Shown one piece after another: positions 40,461 to 49,354 of a stretch of 64,000 bases of DNA. The DNA lies in NCBI RefSeq assembly GCF_024171725.1, contig NZ_JAMTCG010000007.1:1-64000 (forward strand). The letters are read 5' to 3'. Position numbers and translations under genes: made by a program. This DNA is from Williamsia serinedens. Lineage in GTDB: Bacteria; Actinomycetota; Actinomycetes; Mycobacteriales; Mycobacteriaceae. The notes beneath the pieces were generated by a model that did not search any database, was not told the DNA's origin, and saw nothing but the letters and a program-made list of their open reading frames with translations. Numbering within the stretch: the stretch's first letter is position 1; each line of letters starts with the position of its first letter.

Positions 40461-40988
40461 ATGGCACATTCCGTCGAGCTGCTCCCCGACCCCGACACCG
40501 AGCGTCGGATACGCGACATCTGGGACGCGCTGATCGACGCGGGTCTGCCCAGTCAGGCGTCGGTGTCGTCGGAGTCGAACCGGCCGCACGTCACGCTGGT
40601 CGCGGCGCGGACCATCGACGACACGACGGACCCCGCGATGCGCGGACTCGCCCGTGACCGACTGCCCCTGCCGGTCGAGATCGGCGCCCCCGTCGTGTTC
40701 GGTGGGCGGACCGCGACCGTCGCTCTGCTCGTGGTCCCGACGGCCGACCTGCTCGTGACACACTCCGCGGTGGTCGAGACCATCGGCGCCGCCGCCGTCG
40801 ATCCCGTCGCGCACAGCGGAACGGACGGATGGACCGCGCACGTCACGGTCGCGCGGCGCGTGCCGTTCGACCAGCTGTCGGACGTGCTGCGCCTCGTGGT
40901 CGACCACCGCATCGACGGCACCGTCCACCTCGACGGAATGCGGCGGTGGGACTCCGACGCGCGCACCGTCACCGATCTCAGCGGCTGA
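40461..40988 (+). CDS. 2H phosphoesterase / 2'-5' RNA ligase-like protein
   Basis: A 175-residue protein with two H-x-T-type motifs, HVT at 43-45 (RPHVTLVA) and HVT at 127-129 (TAHVTVAR), the hallmark of the 2H phosphoesterase superfamily. Members cyclise or hydrolyse 2',3'-cyclic phosphates in RNA or small nucleotides. CACACT six bases before the ATG is a weak leaderless -10 candidate. It is convergent with polA, whose stop is 6 bases away. Confidence 0.85.
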   Translation: MAHSVELLPDPDTERRIRDIWDALIDAGLPSQASVSSESNRPHVTLVAARTIDDTTDPAMRGLARDRLPLPVEIGAPVVFGGRTATVALLVVPTADLLVTHSAVVETIGAAAVDPVAHSGTDGWTAHVTVARRVPFDQLSDVLRLVVDHRIDGTVHLDGMRRWDSDARTVTDLSG

Positions 40989-40994
40989 GTGGCA

Positions 40995-43751
40995 TCAGTG
41001 GGCGGCGTCGTCCCACGAGCGTCCGTAACCCACGGAGACGTCGAGCGGCACGGACAACTCGATGGCGCCGCCCATCTTGGCGCGCACCAGTTCCTCGAGC
41101 TGTTCCCGCTCCCCCGGTGCGACCTCGAAGACGAGCTCGTCGTGCACCTGCAGCAGCATCCGCGAGCGCAGACCGGTGTCGGCGAGTGCGCGCTGCACGT
41201 CGATCATCGCGACCTTGATGATGTCGGCGGCCGTGCCCTGGATCGGCGCGTTGAGCGCGGCACGTTCGGCGACCTCGCGGCGCTGACGGTTGTCGCTGTT
41301 GAGGTCCGGCAGGTAGCGGCGCCGACCGAACAGGGTCGAGGTGTACTCGTTGCGGCGCGCCTCCTCGACGGTCTCGTGGAGGTAGTCGCGCACGCCACCG
41401 AAGCGGGCGAAGTACGCCTCCATCTGCTCCTTGGCCTCGGTGGTGCTGATCTTCAGCTGGGCGGCGAGCCCGAAGGCGCTGAGCCCGTAGGCGAGTCCGT
41501 AGGACATGGCCTTGACCCGCCGACGCATGTCCGTGGTGACCTCGTCGATCGGTACGCCGAACGCCCGTGACCCGACGAAGCTGTGCAGGTCCTCGCCGGT
41601 GTTGAACGCCTCGATCAGCCCGGCGTCCTCCGAGAGGTGCGCCATGATGCGCATCTCGATCTGGCTGTAGTCGGCGGTCATCAGGCAGTCGTAGGCGTCT
41701 CCCGACGGGTCCGTCCCGACAACGAACCCCTTGCGGATGTCCCGCCCGGCCTCGGTCCGGACCGGGATGTTCTGCAGGTTCGGCTCGGTCGACGACAGGC
41801 GACCCGTCGCCGCGATGGTCTGGTTGAAGGTGGTGTGGATGCGCCCGTCGTCCGACACCGACTTGAGGAGCCCGTCGACGGTGACCTTCAGCCGCGTCGC
41901 GTCCCGGTGTTCGAGCAGGTGCTCGAGGAAGGGGTGCTGCGTCTTCTCGTAGAGCCCCGCCAGCGCGTCGGCGTCGGTGGTGTAGCCGGTCTTGGTGCGC
42001 TTGGTCTTCGGCATCTCGAGCTTGTCGAAGAGCACCGTCTGCAGCTGCTTGGGGGAACCGAGGTTGATCTGCTCCCCGATCACGGCGTACGCCGCGTCGG
42101 CGGCGGTGCGGATGCGGTCCGCGAAGCCCTCACCGAGGCCCTCGAGGTGTGCGGTGTCGACGGCGATCCCCGCGGCCTCGATCTCGGCGAGGACCATCAG
42201 CAGCGGCAGCTCCATGTCGGTGAGCAGCGACAGCGAGTCGATGGTCTCCAGCTCCGCGTCGAGCGTGGCGGCGAGCTCGTGCACGGCCTGCGCGGCGATC
42301 ATGTGCTGCTCGGCGGCGTGCGCCTCCTCCGCCTCACCGTCCAGCAGGGACATCTGCCCGTCGTCGGGGGCGTCGTCGGACCGCAGCTCGCGCCGCAGGT
42401 ACCGCAGCGCGAGGTCGTCGAGGTTGAACGACCGCTGACCCGGTCGGACCAGGTAGGCGGCGAGCGACGTGTCGCTCGTGACGCCCGCGAGCGGCCACCC
42501 ACGTCCGCGCAGGGCGTGGAAGGCCCATTTCGCCTCGTGGATCGCCTTGGCGACGCCGGCTTCCCCCAGCCAGTCGACGAGGGCGGTCTCGTCGTCGGGG
42601 TCGAGGACGGCGGTGTCGAGCCAGGCGGCGTGGCCGTCCTCGGCGGCCAGGGCGATCCCCTCGGTGTCGGAGTCGAACACACGCTGCGGGCCGACCACGC
42701 CGAGCGCCGTCCGCCCGGTGCGGGCGTGCTCGTCGAGCCAGGCGCGCACCGAACCCGGGGCGAGGATCTCGCCGTTGACCTCGAACCCCGCCTCGGCCTC
42801 GGGCTCGACCGAGCTCAGCGTCGAGAACAGCCGGTCCCGCAGCACACGGAACTCCAGGTCGTCGAAGAGCTGGTGGATGCGGTCCCGGTCCCACGGCTTG
42901 AGCGCGAGGTCCTCGGGCGCGAGCGGCAGGTCGACGTCGCGCACCAACTCGGTCAGTCGACGGTTCATCAGCACCGACGACAGGTTCTCGCGCAGGGCGT
43001 CGCCGACCTTGCCCTTCACCTGGTCGACGTCGTGGACGAGCGCCTCCAGCGATCCGTGCTCACGGATCCACTTCGCGGCGGTCTTCTCCCCCACGCCCGG
43101 GATGCCGGGCAGGTTGTCGCTCGGGTCGCCGCGCAGGGCCGCGTAGTCGGGATACTGCGCCGGCGTCAGCCCGTATTTCTTGTCGACCTCCTCGGGGGTG
43201 AACCGGGTGAGGTCGGACACGCCCTTGCGGGGGTAGAGGACGGTGGTGTGGTCGTCGACGAGTTGGAGCGCGTCGCGGTCGCCGGTGACGGCGAGGACGC
43301 GGAACCCCGCCGCCCGCGCCTGGGTAGTGAGGGTGGCGATGATGTCGTCGGCCTCGTAGCCCTCGATGGCGAGCACGGGGATGCCCATCGCGGCGAGCAC
43401 GTCCTTGGTCAGGTCGACCTGGCCCGCGAACTCGTCGGGTGACTTCGACCGCTGCGCCTTGTAGTCGGAGTACATCTCGGCGCGGAACGTCTTGCGCGAC
43501 ACGTCGAACGCCGCGGCGATGTGCGTCGGCTCCTCGTCGCGCAGGAGGTTGATCAGCATGGACGTGAACCCGTAGACCGCGTTCGTGGTCTGCCCCGACG
43601 CGGTCTTGAAGTTCTCCGCCGGGAGGGCGAAGAACGCCCGGTAGGCCAGCGAGTGCCCGTCGAGCAGCATCAGCGTGGGCGCCGAGCCCTTCGCGGACGA
43701 CGACCCCTTCGCGGGGCCGGTGCGGGTCGCGGACGTCGAGGCGGGAGTCAC
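40995..43751 (-). CDS. polA: DNA polymerase I
   Basis: A 918-residue repair and Okazaki-processing polymerase. A 5'-3' exonuclease domain (about 35-330, MLLDGHSLAYRAFFALP) is followed by a 3'-5' exonuclease-like domain whose acidic triad appears degenerate (LDTAVLDPDDETALVDW), as in mycobacteria. A family A polymerase domain follows, with DYSQIEMRI and HDELVFEV. I chose GTG 43751 because TAGACT lies seven bases upstream, giving a leaderless mRNA; a start at 43781 would lie inside that promoter. Confidence 0.96.
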   Translation of the reverse strand: MTPASTSATRTGPAKGSSSAKGSAPTLMLLDGHSLAYRAFFALPAENFKTASGQTTNAVYGFTSMLINLLRDEEPTHIAAAFDVSRKTFRAEMYSDYKAQRSKSPDEFAGQVDLTKDVLAAMGIPVLAIEGYEADDIIATLTTQARAAGFRVLAVTGDRDALQLVDDHTTVLYPRKGVSDLTRFTPEEVDKKYGLTPAQYPDYAALRGDPSDNLPGIPGVGEKTAAKWIREHGSLEALVHDVDQVKGKVGDALRENLSSVLMNRRLTELVRDVDLPLAPEDLALKPWDRDRIHQLFDDLEFRVLRDRLFSTLSSVEPEAEAGFEVNGEILAPGSVRAWLDEHARTGRTALGVVGPQRVFDSDTEGIALAAEDGHAAWLDTAVLDPDDETALVDWLGEAGVAKAIHEAKWAFHALRGRGWPLAGVTSDTSLAAYLVRPGQRSFNLDDLALRYLRRELRSDDAPDDGQMSLLDGEAEEAHAAEQHMIAAQAVHELAATLDAELETIDSLSLLTDMELPLLMVLAEIEAAGIAVDTAHLEGLGEGFADRIRTAADAAYAVIGEQINLGSPKQLQTVLFDKLEMPKTKRTKTGYTTDADALAGLYEKTQHPFLEHLLEHRDATRLKVTVDGLLKSVSDDGRIHTTFNQTIAATGRLSSTEPNLQNIPVRTEAGRDIRKGFVVGTDPSGDAYDCLMTADYSQIEMRIMAHLSEDAGLIEAFNTGEDLHSFVGSRAFGVPIDEVTTDMRRRVKAMSYGLAYGLSAFGLAAQLKISTTEAKEQMEAYFARFGGVRDYLHETVEEARRNEYTSTLFGRRRYLPDLNSDNRQRREVAERAALNAPIQGTAADIIKVAMIDVQRALADTGLRSRMLLQVHDELVFEVAPGEREQLEELVRAKMGGAIELSVPLDVSVGYGRSWDDAAH

Positions 43752-43758
43752 GCCCCCG

Positions 43759-43764
43759 AGTCTA
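43759..43764 (-). promoter_or_regulatory. Leaderless -10 element of polA
   Basis: TAGACT on the minus strand is separated by seven bases from the GTG at 43751, with no ribosome site between them. The spacing puts the transcription start on or next to the start codon and supports the shorter polA start. Confidence 0.5.
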
Positions 43765-43802
43765 GGGAGCGGGCCCGACACGCCGCTCCGGCCCGGGAGA
43801 AG

Positions 43803-44534
43803 TCAGGCGACGCCGAGGTAGGCGTTGCGGATCGAGTCGTCGGCGAGCAGCTCCGCGCCCGACCCCGACCTGGTGATCTCACCCGTCTCCAGCACGTACC
43901 CACGGTCAGCGCGTTTGAGCGCCTGGTGGGCGTTCTGCTCGACGAGCAGGATGGTGGTGCCGGCGGCGTTGATCTCGCCGATGATGTCGAAGATCTGGGC
44001 GATGACCATCGGCGCCAGACCCATCGACGGCTCGTCGAGCAACAGCAGCGTCGGGCGGGCCATCATCGCGCGCCCGATCGCGAGCATCTGCTGCTCACCG
44101 CCCGACATCGTGCCGCCGAGTTGCGACCGCCGCTCGGCCAGGCGCGGGAACAGCTCGAACACGCGGTCACGGGTCTCCGCGTACTGCGCCTTGGAGTCGA
44201 ACTTCCGTCCGTAGCAACCCATGTCGAGGTTCTCGACGACGGTCATGCCCGGGAAGATGCGTCGCCCCTCGGGCACCTGCACGACGCCCATCGCGACCCG
44301 TTTGTGCGGGGGCATCCGGGTGATGTCGGTGCCGAGGAACTCGATGCGTCCCGTCGACAGCGGACGCAGCCCGGACAGTCCGCGCATCGTCGTGGACTTG
44401 CCGGCGCCGTTCGCGCCGAGCAGCGACACCAGCTCGCCCGCCCCGACCGTCAGCGACAGGTTGCGGATCGCCTGGATGCGGCCGTAGTGCACCGACATGT
44501 CCTCGATGCGCAGGACGATCTCACGCTCGGCCAT
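43803..44534 (-). CDS. livF: Branched-chain amino acid ABC transporter, ATPase LivF
   Basis: A 243-residue ABC ATPase. Walker A GANGAGKST, signature MSGGEQQMLAIGRAMM and Walker B LLLLDEPSMGLAP are typical of LivF. The ATG at 44534 lies 14 bases inside the end of livG, so translation is coupled. It is the last gene of livKHMGF, ending 51 bases before the polA start region. Confidence 0.93.
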   Translation of the reverse strand: MAEREIVLRIEDMSVHYGRIQAIRNLSLTVGAGELVSLLGANGAGKSTTMRGLSGLRPLSTGRIEFLGTDITRMPPHKRVAMGVVQVPEGRRIFPGMTVVENLDMGCYGRKFDSKAQYAETRDRVFELFPRLAERRSQLGGTMSGGEQQMLAIGRAMMARPTLLLLDEPSMGLAPMVIAQIFDIIGEINAAGTTILLVEQNAHQALKRADRGYVLETGEITRSGSGAELLADDSIRNAYLGVA

Positions 44535-45567
44535 CGTCTCCCTCTCCCGCCCCGGGCACCGAGGCATCCTCCGGACCGACCGCGGCCTCGTCCGACTCGT
44601 CGGGGACGCCGAGGTACGCCGAGATCACCTTCGGGTCGTCGCGGACCTGTGCGGGCGTGCCCTCGGCGATCTTGCGCCCGAACTCGAGCACGACGATCCG
44701 CTCGGTGACACCCATGACCAGTTTCATGTCGTGCTCGATGAGCAGGACGGTGAACCCGTCGTCACGCACCTTCTGGATCAGCTCCATCAGCGCGACCTTC
44801 TCGCTGGGGTTGAACCCGGCGGCGGGCTCGTCGAGACACAGGAGCTTGGGTTCGGTCGCCAGGGCGCGGGCGATCTCGAGCCGTCGTTGGTCGCCGTAGG
44901 GCAGGTTGCGCGCCTTCTCCGCGGCACGCGCACCGATACCGACGAACTCCAGCAACGCCATCCCGCGGTCGACGGCGTCGCGCTCCTCGCGGTGGTGACG
45001 AGGGAGTCGCAGGGCGGCCCCGAGCACCGAGGTGCGGTGCCGCGCATCGGTTCCCACGACCACGTTCTCCAGGGCCGTCATCTCACCGAACAGCCGCACG
45101 TTCTGAAAGGTGCGGGCGATACCGCGCCGGGTGATCTGGTGCCGTTTGACCCGCTTGAGCGGCCGGCCGTCGAACGTGACCGACCCGGCGGCGGGTTCGT
45201 AGACGCCGGTGATCGCGTTGAAGCAGGTCGTCTTGCCGGCGCCGTTCGGCCCGATGAGCCCGAAGATGTCGCCGCGGTCGATGGTGAAGCTGACGTCGTC
45301 GAGGGCGGTGACACCACCGAACCGCACCGTCAGACCGGACACCTCGAGCAGCGGTTCGCCCACCTTCGCGCCGATGTCCCGGCTCGGGGCCACGACGTCG
45401 GCGACGAAGTCGGGGTCGGCGAGGTCGGGGTTGACCGCCGTCGGGTCGACGACGGTCCGCGACGCCGGGTCGGCGAGGACGGCCTGCACCTCCTGCTCGG
45501 GTGTCGGGTCGACGGGTCGGCCCGTGCCGTCGGCCCGGTTCTCGTCGGCCCGGTGCTCGCCGCTCAC
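44521..45567 (-). CDS. livG: Branched-chain amino acid ABC transporter, ATPase LivG
   Basis: A 348-residue ABC ATPase. The core from about residue 72 has Walker A GPNGAGKTT, Walker B LLCLDEPAAGFNP and the LivG insert RTFQNVRLFGEMTALENV. It carries an unusual acidic N-terminal extension of about 70 residues and an acidic C-terminal tail. The GTG start overlaps livM by 4 bases (GTGA); an internal start near residue 70 would give the standard length but lacks the overlap. Confidence 0.92.
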   Translation of the reverse strand: MSGEHRADENRADGTGRPVDPTPEQEVQAVLADPASRTVVDPTAVNPDLADPDFVADVVAPSRDIGAKVGEPLLEVSGLTVRFGGVTALDDVSFTIDRGDIFGLIGPNGAGKTTCFNAITGVYEPAAGSVTFDGRPLKRVKRHQITRRGIARTFQNVRLFGEMTALENVVVGTDARHRTSVLGAALRLPRHHREERDAVDRGMALLEFVGIGARAAEKARNLPYGDQRRLEIARALATEPKLLCLDEPAAGFNPSEKVALMELIQKVRDDGFTVLLIEHDMKLVMGVTERIVVLEFGRKIAEGTPAQVRDDPKVISAYLGVPDESDEAAVGPEDASVPGAGEGDDGRA

Positions 45568-46784
45568 GACTTCGCCTCCACCGCAGCGGTGTCCGCCCGT
45601 CGCGCGCGCACCGGCGTGGTCACCGCCGCGTACACCTGTCTGCCGTATGCCAGCAGTCGGGCACGCGCCGGGAACATGCCCTGCGGCCGGAAGATCATCA
45701 GCGCCACCAGCGCCACCCCGAAGAACAGGTACTTGAAGTCACCGAGGGACTGGTCGCCGACCTGGATGCCCTGCACCCGCGCGGGGAGGTACACGATGAT
45801 GAACGCCCCGACGATGACGCCGAGTTTGTTGCCCTGTCCGCCGACGACGACGGCGCACAGGAACAGCATCGAGTTGATGACCGTGAAGCCCTTCGGGTCG
45901 ACGTACTGCACCTGGCCCGCGTACAGCGCACCCGACAGCCCACCGATCCCGGCCCCGATGACGAACGCCCACAGCTTGAACCGGAACGTCGGCACGCCCA
46001 TGATCTCGGCGACGTCCTCGTCCTCGCGGATGGCGATCCACGACCGACCCACCCGGCTGCGCTCGAGGTTGCCGACGAAGAACAGCACCGCGATCACCAG
46101 GACGAGTCCGAGCCAGAACCACCACACGCCGAAGTTCAGCGTCCCGGAGTTGTTGCCGGAGGAGAAGACACCGTCAGGGTTCTGCGCCGACCGGCCGACC
46201 TCGGGGAACAGCACGTTCTGCAATCCGGCGGCACCGTTGGTGACGTCGGTGAGGTTGTCGGCGAGAAGTCGCACGATCTCACCGAACCCGAGCGTCACGA
46301 TGGCGAGGTAGTCCCCTCGCAGACGCAGCGTCGGGGTGCCGAGGATGACCCCGGTGACACCGGTCAGCACGATCGCCAGCGGCACACACGCCAGCCACGC
46401 CCATGGGCCGGAGAAGAACCCGTGGTCGCTGGAGTCCCACACCGGGCTCGCCGGGGAGGTGAAAAGCGCGACCACGTAGGCACCGACGGCGTAGAAGCCG
46501 ACGTAGCCGAGGTCGAGCAGACCCGTCTGCCCGACGACGACGTTCAGACCGATCGCGATGAGGGCGATCATCGCGAACTGCGCCATCATGCCGCCGAAGT
46601 CGACGGCGGTGGTGCTGATGAGCGGGGGCTTGATCACCGGCAGCAGCGCGATGACGATCACCGCCGGGACACCGATCGCCCACTGCTGCGGACGGGGAAG
46701 GTTGTTCCACCAGAAACGGATGCGGTCGCCGAGTCCCCGACCGCGCTCGGGAGCGGCCTTGTCGGTCGTCGTGGGGGCGCTCAT
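45564..46784 (-). CDS. livM: Branched-chain amino acid ABC transporter, permease LivM
   Basis: A 406-residue membrane protein with about ten hydrophobic segments. LNVVVGQTGLLDLGYVGFYA is the LivM signature, and SWIAIREDEDVAEIMGV is the cytoplasmic coupling loop. The ATG at 46784 overlaps the livH stop by 4 bases and has a Pro-rich cytoplasmic N-terminus. It pairs with LivH to form the pore. Confidence 0.93.
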   Translation of the reverse strand: MSAPTTTDKAAPERGRGLGDRIRFWWNNLPRPQQWAIGVPAVIVIALLPVIKPPLISTTAVDFGGMMAQFAMIALIAIGLNVVVGQTGLLDLGYVGFYAVGAYVVALFTSPASPVWDSSDHGFFSGPWAWLACVPLAIVLTGVTGVILGTPTLRLRGDYLAIVTLGFGEIVRLLADNLTDVTNGAAGLQNVLFPEVGRSAQNPDGVFSSGNNSGTLNFGVWWFWLGLVLVIAVLFFVGNLERSRVGRSWIAIREDEDVAEIMGVPTFRFKLWAFVIGAGIGGLSGALYAGQVQYVDPKGFTVINSMLFLCAVVVGGQGNKLGVIVGAFIIVYLPARVQGIQVGDQSLGDFKYLFFGVALVALMIFRPQGMFPARARLLAYGRQVYAAVTTPVRARRADTAAVEAKS

Positions 46785-47815
46785 ACGCGGGCCCTCGTGA
46801 GCTTCTCGCCGAGGATGCCGGTGGGCCGGATCATCAGCACCAGGATGAGCAGCACGAACGCCACGACGTCCTTCCACTGGTTGCCGAACACCACCGAACC
46901 GTAGTTCTCCATCACGCCCAACAGCAGCCCGCCGAGCAGCGCGCCGCGGATGTTGCCGATGCCGCCGAGCACCGCGGCGGAGAACGCCTTGATGCCGAGG
47001 ATGAAGCCGCCGTTGTAGACGATGCCGGTGGGGACACGCAGGGTGTACAGCAGTGCGGCGGCGCCGGCGAGGAGTCCACCGATGAGGAACGTCAGCATGA
47101 TGACCCGCTCCCGTGAGACACCCATCAGCGTCGCCGCCTCGGGATCCTGTGCGACGGAACGGATCCCGCGCCCCAGCTTGGTGCGGTTGATCAGCGTGTC
47201 GGCCAGGAAGGTCAACACCAGCGCGCTGCCGATGATGATGAGCGTCAGGTTGAACACCGACGCGTCGAAGATCTCGAACAGCTTCTTCTGCTCGACGAGC
47301 CGGATGCCGGGCTGTGCCGTCGACCCGCCCAGCGGCGGGTCACCGCCGAACTTCGGCAGGACGTAGTGCACGAACTCCTGCAGCACGAACGACATGCCGA
47401 TGGCGGTGATGAGGAACGTCAGCGGCTTCGCCCCCCGCTTGCGCAGTGGCCGGTAGGCGACCCGTTCGAGGCCGACGGCGGTGACACCCGAGACCGCCAT
47501 GCCGAAGATGCACGCGATGACCAGGTACACCAGGGTCATGGCCGTGCCCTCGGCGTAGGCGTTGCCCGACGGGGTGAACCCGAGCAGCAGAAGCGCCACG
47601 TACTGCCCGAACATGCCCACCATGAAGACCTCGGAGTGGGCGAAGTTGATGAGCTTGAGGACGCCGTAGACGAGCGTGTAGCCGACCGCCACGAGCGCGT
47701 AGATCGCGCCGTAGGTCAACCCCTCGATGGTGAGTGTCCAGAAACCGTCGTACAGCGACCTCAGGTCGAAGTCGACGGTCGAGGCCAGGACCAGGCCGTC
47801 GGCCAGTGCGTGCAT
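46781..47815 (-). CDS. livH: Branched-chain amino acid ABC transporter, permease LivH
   Basis: A 344-residue membrane protein with LivH features: GLTYGAIYALVAVGYTLVYG, NFAHSEVFMVGMFG and the EAA-like loop RSVAQDPEAATLMGVSRERV. At the chosen ATG 47815, GAGGA abuts the start codon, which is too close for efficient initiation, so a slightly downstream start is possible. It is separated from livK by a strong hairpin. Confidence 0.92.
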   Translation of the reverse strand: MHALADGLVLASTVDFDLRSLYDGFWTLTIEGLTYGAIYALVAVGYTLVYGVLKLINFAHSEVFMVGMFGQYVALLLLGFTPSGNAYAEGTAMTLVYLVIACIFGMAVSGVTAVGLERVAYRPLRKRGAKPLTFLITAIGMSFVLQEFVHYVLPKFGGDPPLGGSTAQPGIRLVEQKKLFEIFDASVFNLTLIIIGSALVLTFLADTLINRTKLGRGIRSVAQDPEAATLMGVSRERVIMLTFLIGGLLAGAAALLYTLRVPTGIVYNGGFILGIKAFSAAVLGGIGNIRGALLGGLLLGVMENYGSVVFGNQWKDVVAFVLLILVLMIRPTGILGEKLTRARV

Positions 47816-47846
47816 TCCTCGGTGTCCTCCCCGCGGAGTCGCTCAC

Positions 47847-47887
47847 ACGACGATGCGCCCGGACCCGGGGTCCGGGCGCATCGTCGT
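47847..47887 (-). terminator. Perfect 19-bp hairpin between livK and livH
   Basis: Two 19-base arms (47847-47865 and 47869-47887) pair without a mismatch around a CGG loop, 7 bases past the livK stop and 31 bases before livH. No U-tract follows on the minus strand. Such intercistronic stems often act as partial terminators or 3' stabilisers, keeping binding protein in excess over the membrane subunits. Confidence 0.65.
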
Positions 47888-47894
47888 CAGCGGA

Positions 47895-49124
47895 CTACTT
47901 GACGTCGTACATCCAGATCAGCGAGCTGGTGAGCTCACCGTCCGACGTCCACTTGTAGGTGCGGGCGAGACCCTGGCCGTCGTAGTTGCGGACGTACTCG
48001 AGCAGCTTCGGGCGCGTGGTGTTGCCGGCGCCGATGCCGCGCATCAGGATCGTCGCGAGGTCGTACGCCTCGACGGAGTACACGCCCGGGTCCTGGTTGA
48101 ACTCGGTCTTGTACGCCGACTTGAAGGCGTCCGGGGCGGGACCACACGGGCAGGAGAGATCGGCGCCCTTCGCGGCGGACCCGGCCTGCGAGACGAACTG
48201 CGGGTCGTTGACACCGTCACCGGAGACGAACGTCGCCTCGACACCCGCGTTCTTCATCTGCTGCACCAGCGGTGCGGCCTCCGCGTAGTACCCGGCGTAG
48301 AAGACGGCGTCGGGCTTCGCTGCGTTGACCTTGGTGATGATCGCGGAGAAGTCGCGGTCCTTGGTCTTCACGTCGCCGTTGCAGGAGCTGTCGTTCGCCG
48401 ACCCCAGGCCCGTGGTGATGGCCTTGGCCAGACCGGCGGCGTACTCGCTGTCGTCCTTGATCACGCAGACCTTCTTGAAGCCCAGCTTGCCGGTCATGTA
48501 CTTCGCGACGGCGGGACCCTGCACGTCGTCGTTGGCCAGGCCGCGGAAGAAGGTCTTCCAGCCGTTGGTGGCCAGGGCCGGGTTGGTCGCCGACGCTGTG
48601 GTCGCCACCAGACCGGCCTGGTTGAACACGCCACCGGTCGCCTTGGTCTCGCCGGAGAAGGCGGGACCGATGAGACCGATGATCGACTGGTCGTTGGTGA
48701 TCTGCGGCGCGACCTGACTCGCCTTCTGCGGGTCACCCTCGGTGTCGAAGGTCTTCAGGGTGATCTGGCACCCCGGGTTGGCCTTGTTGTGCTGGTCGAC
48801 GGCGAGCTGGGCGCCGTCGCGGATGTTGATGCCCAAGGCCGCGTTGTCACCGGTCAGCGCACCCGCCATCGCGATCGTCGACGCGGGGCACGTGGCCTTG
48901 CCGTCACCGGCGGGCAGGATCGCCGACGACTCGCTCGCGGTCGGGACCTCCTTGCCCGCGGTGTCGATCTGGGCGATCGGGGCGATCGTGATGCCCGACG
49001 ACGACCCGGCCGAGGCGGACGAACCGCCCTCCGACCCACCCGAACTCTTGCTGCCACAGGCCGACACGGTCAGCACGGCCGCCATCGCGACCGCGAACGC
49101 TCCCACCGTCACCCGACGATTCAT
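47895..49124 (-). CDS. livK: Branched-chain amino acid ABC transporter, binding lipoprotein
   Basis: A 409-residue type I periplasmic-binding-fold protein. A lipoprotein signal (AVAMAAVLTVSAC) ends at Cys23, followed by a Ser/Gly linker. The fold includes IAMAGALTGDNAALGINIRDG and VCVIKDDSEYAAGLA. The ATG has GGAGGA nine bases upstream. The 230 bases to the next gene (49125-49354) should hold its promoter; TAAGTT near 49207-49212 on the minus strand is the best -10 candidate but lacks a good -35. Confidence 0.93.
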   Translation of the reverse strand: MNRRVTVGAFAVAMAAVLTVSACGSKSSGGSEGGSSASAGSSSGITIAPIAQIDTAGKEVPTASESSAILPAGDGKATCPASTIAMAGALTGDNAALGINIRDGAQLAVDQHNKANPGCQITLKTFDTEGDPQKASQVAPQITNDQSIIGLIGPAFSGETKATGGVFNQAGLVATTASATNPALATNGWKTFFRGLANDDVQGPAVAKYMTGKLGFKKVCVIKDDSEYAAGLAKAITTGLGSANDSSCNGDVKTKDRDFSAIITKVNAAKPDAVFYAGYYAEAAPLVQQMKNAGVEATFVSGDGVNDPQFVSQAGSAAKGADLSCPCGPAPDAFKSAYKTEFNQDPGVYSVEAYDLATILMRGIGAGNTTRPKLLEYVRNYDGQGLARTYKWTSDGELTSSLIWMYDVK

Positions 49125-49354
49125 CTGGTCATTCCTCCGATCGGCGGCGACCGGTGTCGCCGCACGAAGCCCGTCAGCGACTGTCGCCGACGCTGCTGAG
49201 AGAACTTAGCCCCGATCGTGGTCGTTCGCGCGACATCGGCGTCATTCGCCGATACGTGTCCGCCGCGGCGCACCGAATGTGGCAATCGTGTTGCGGCAGT
49301 GTGTCGTTGGGCCGCCGATATCCTTAGCCGGACTCAGCGTCGGGACCGGGCCGA

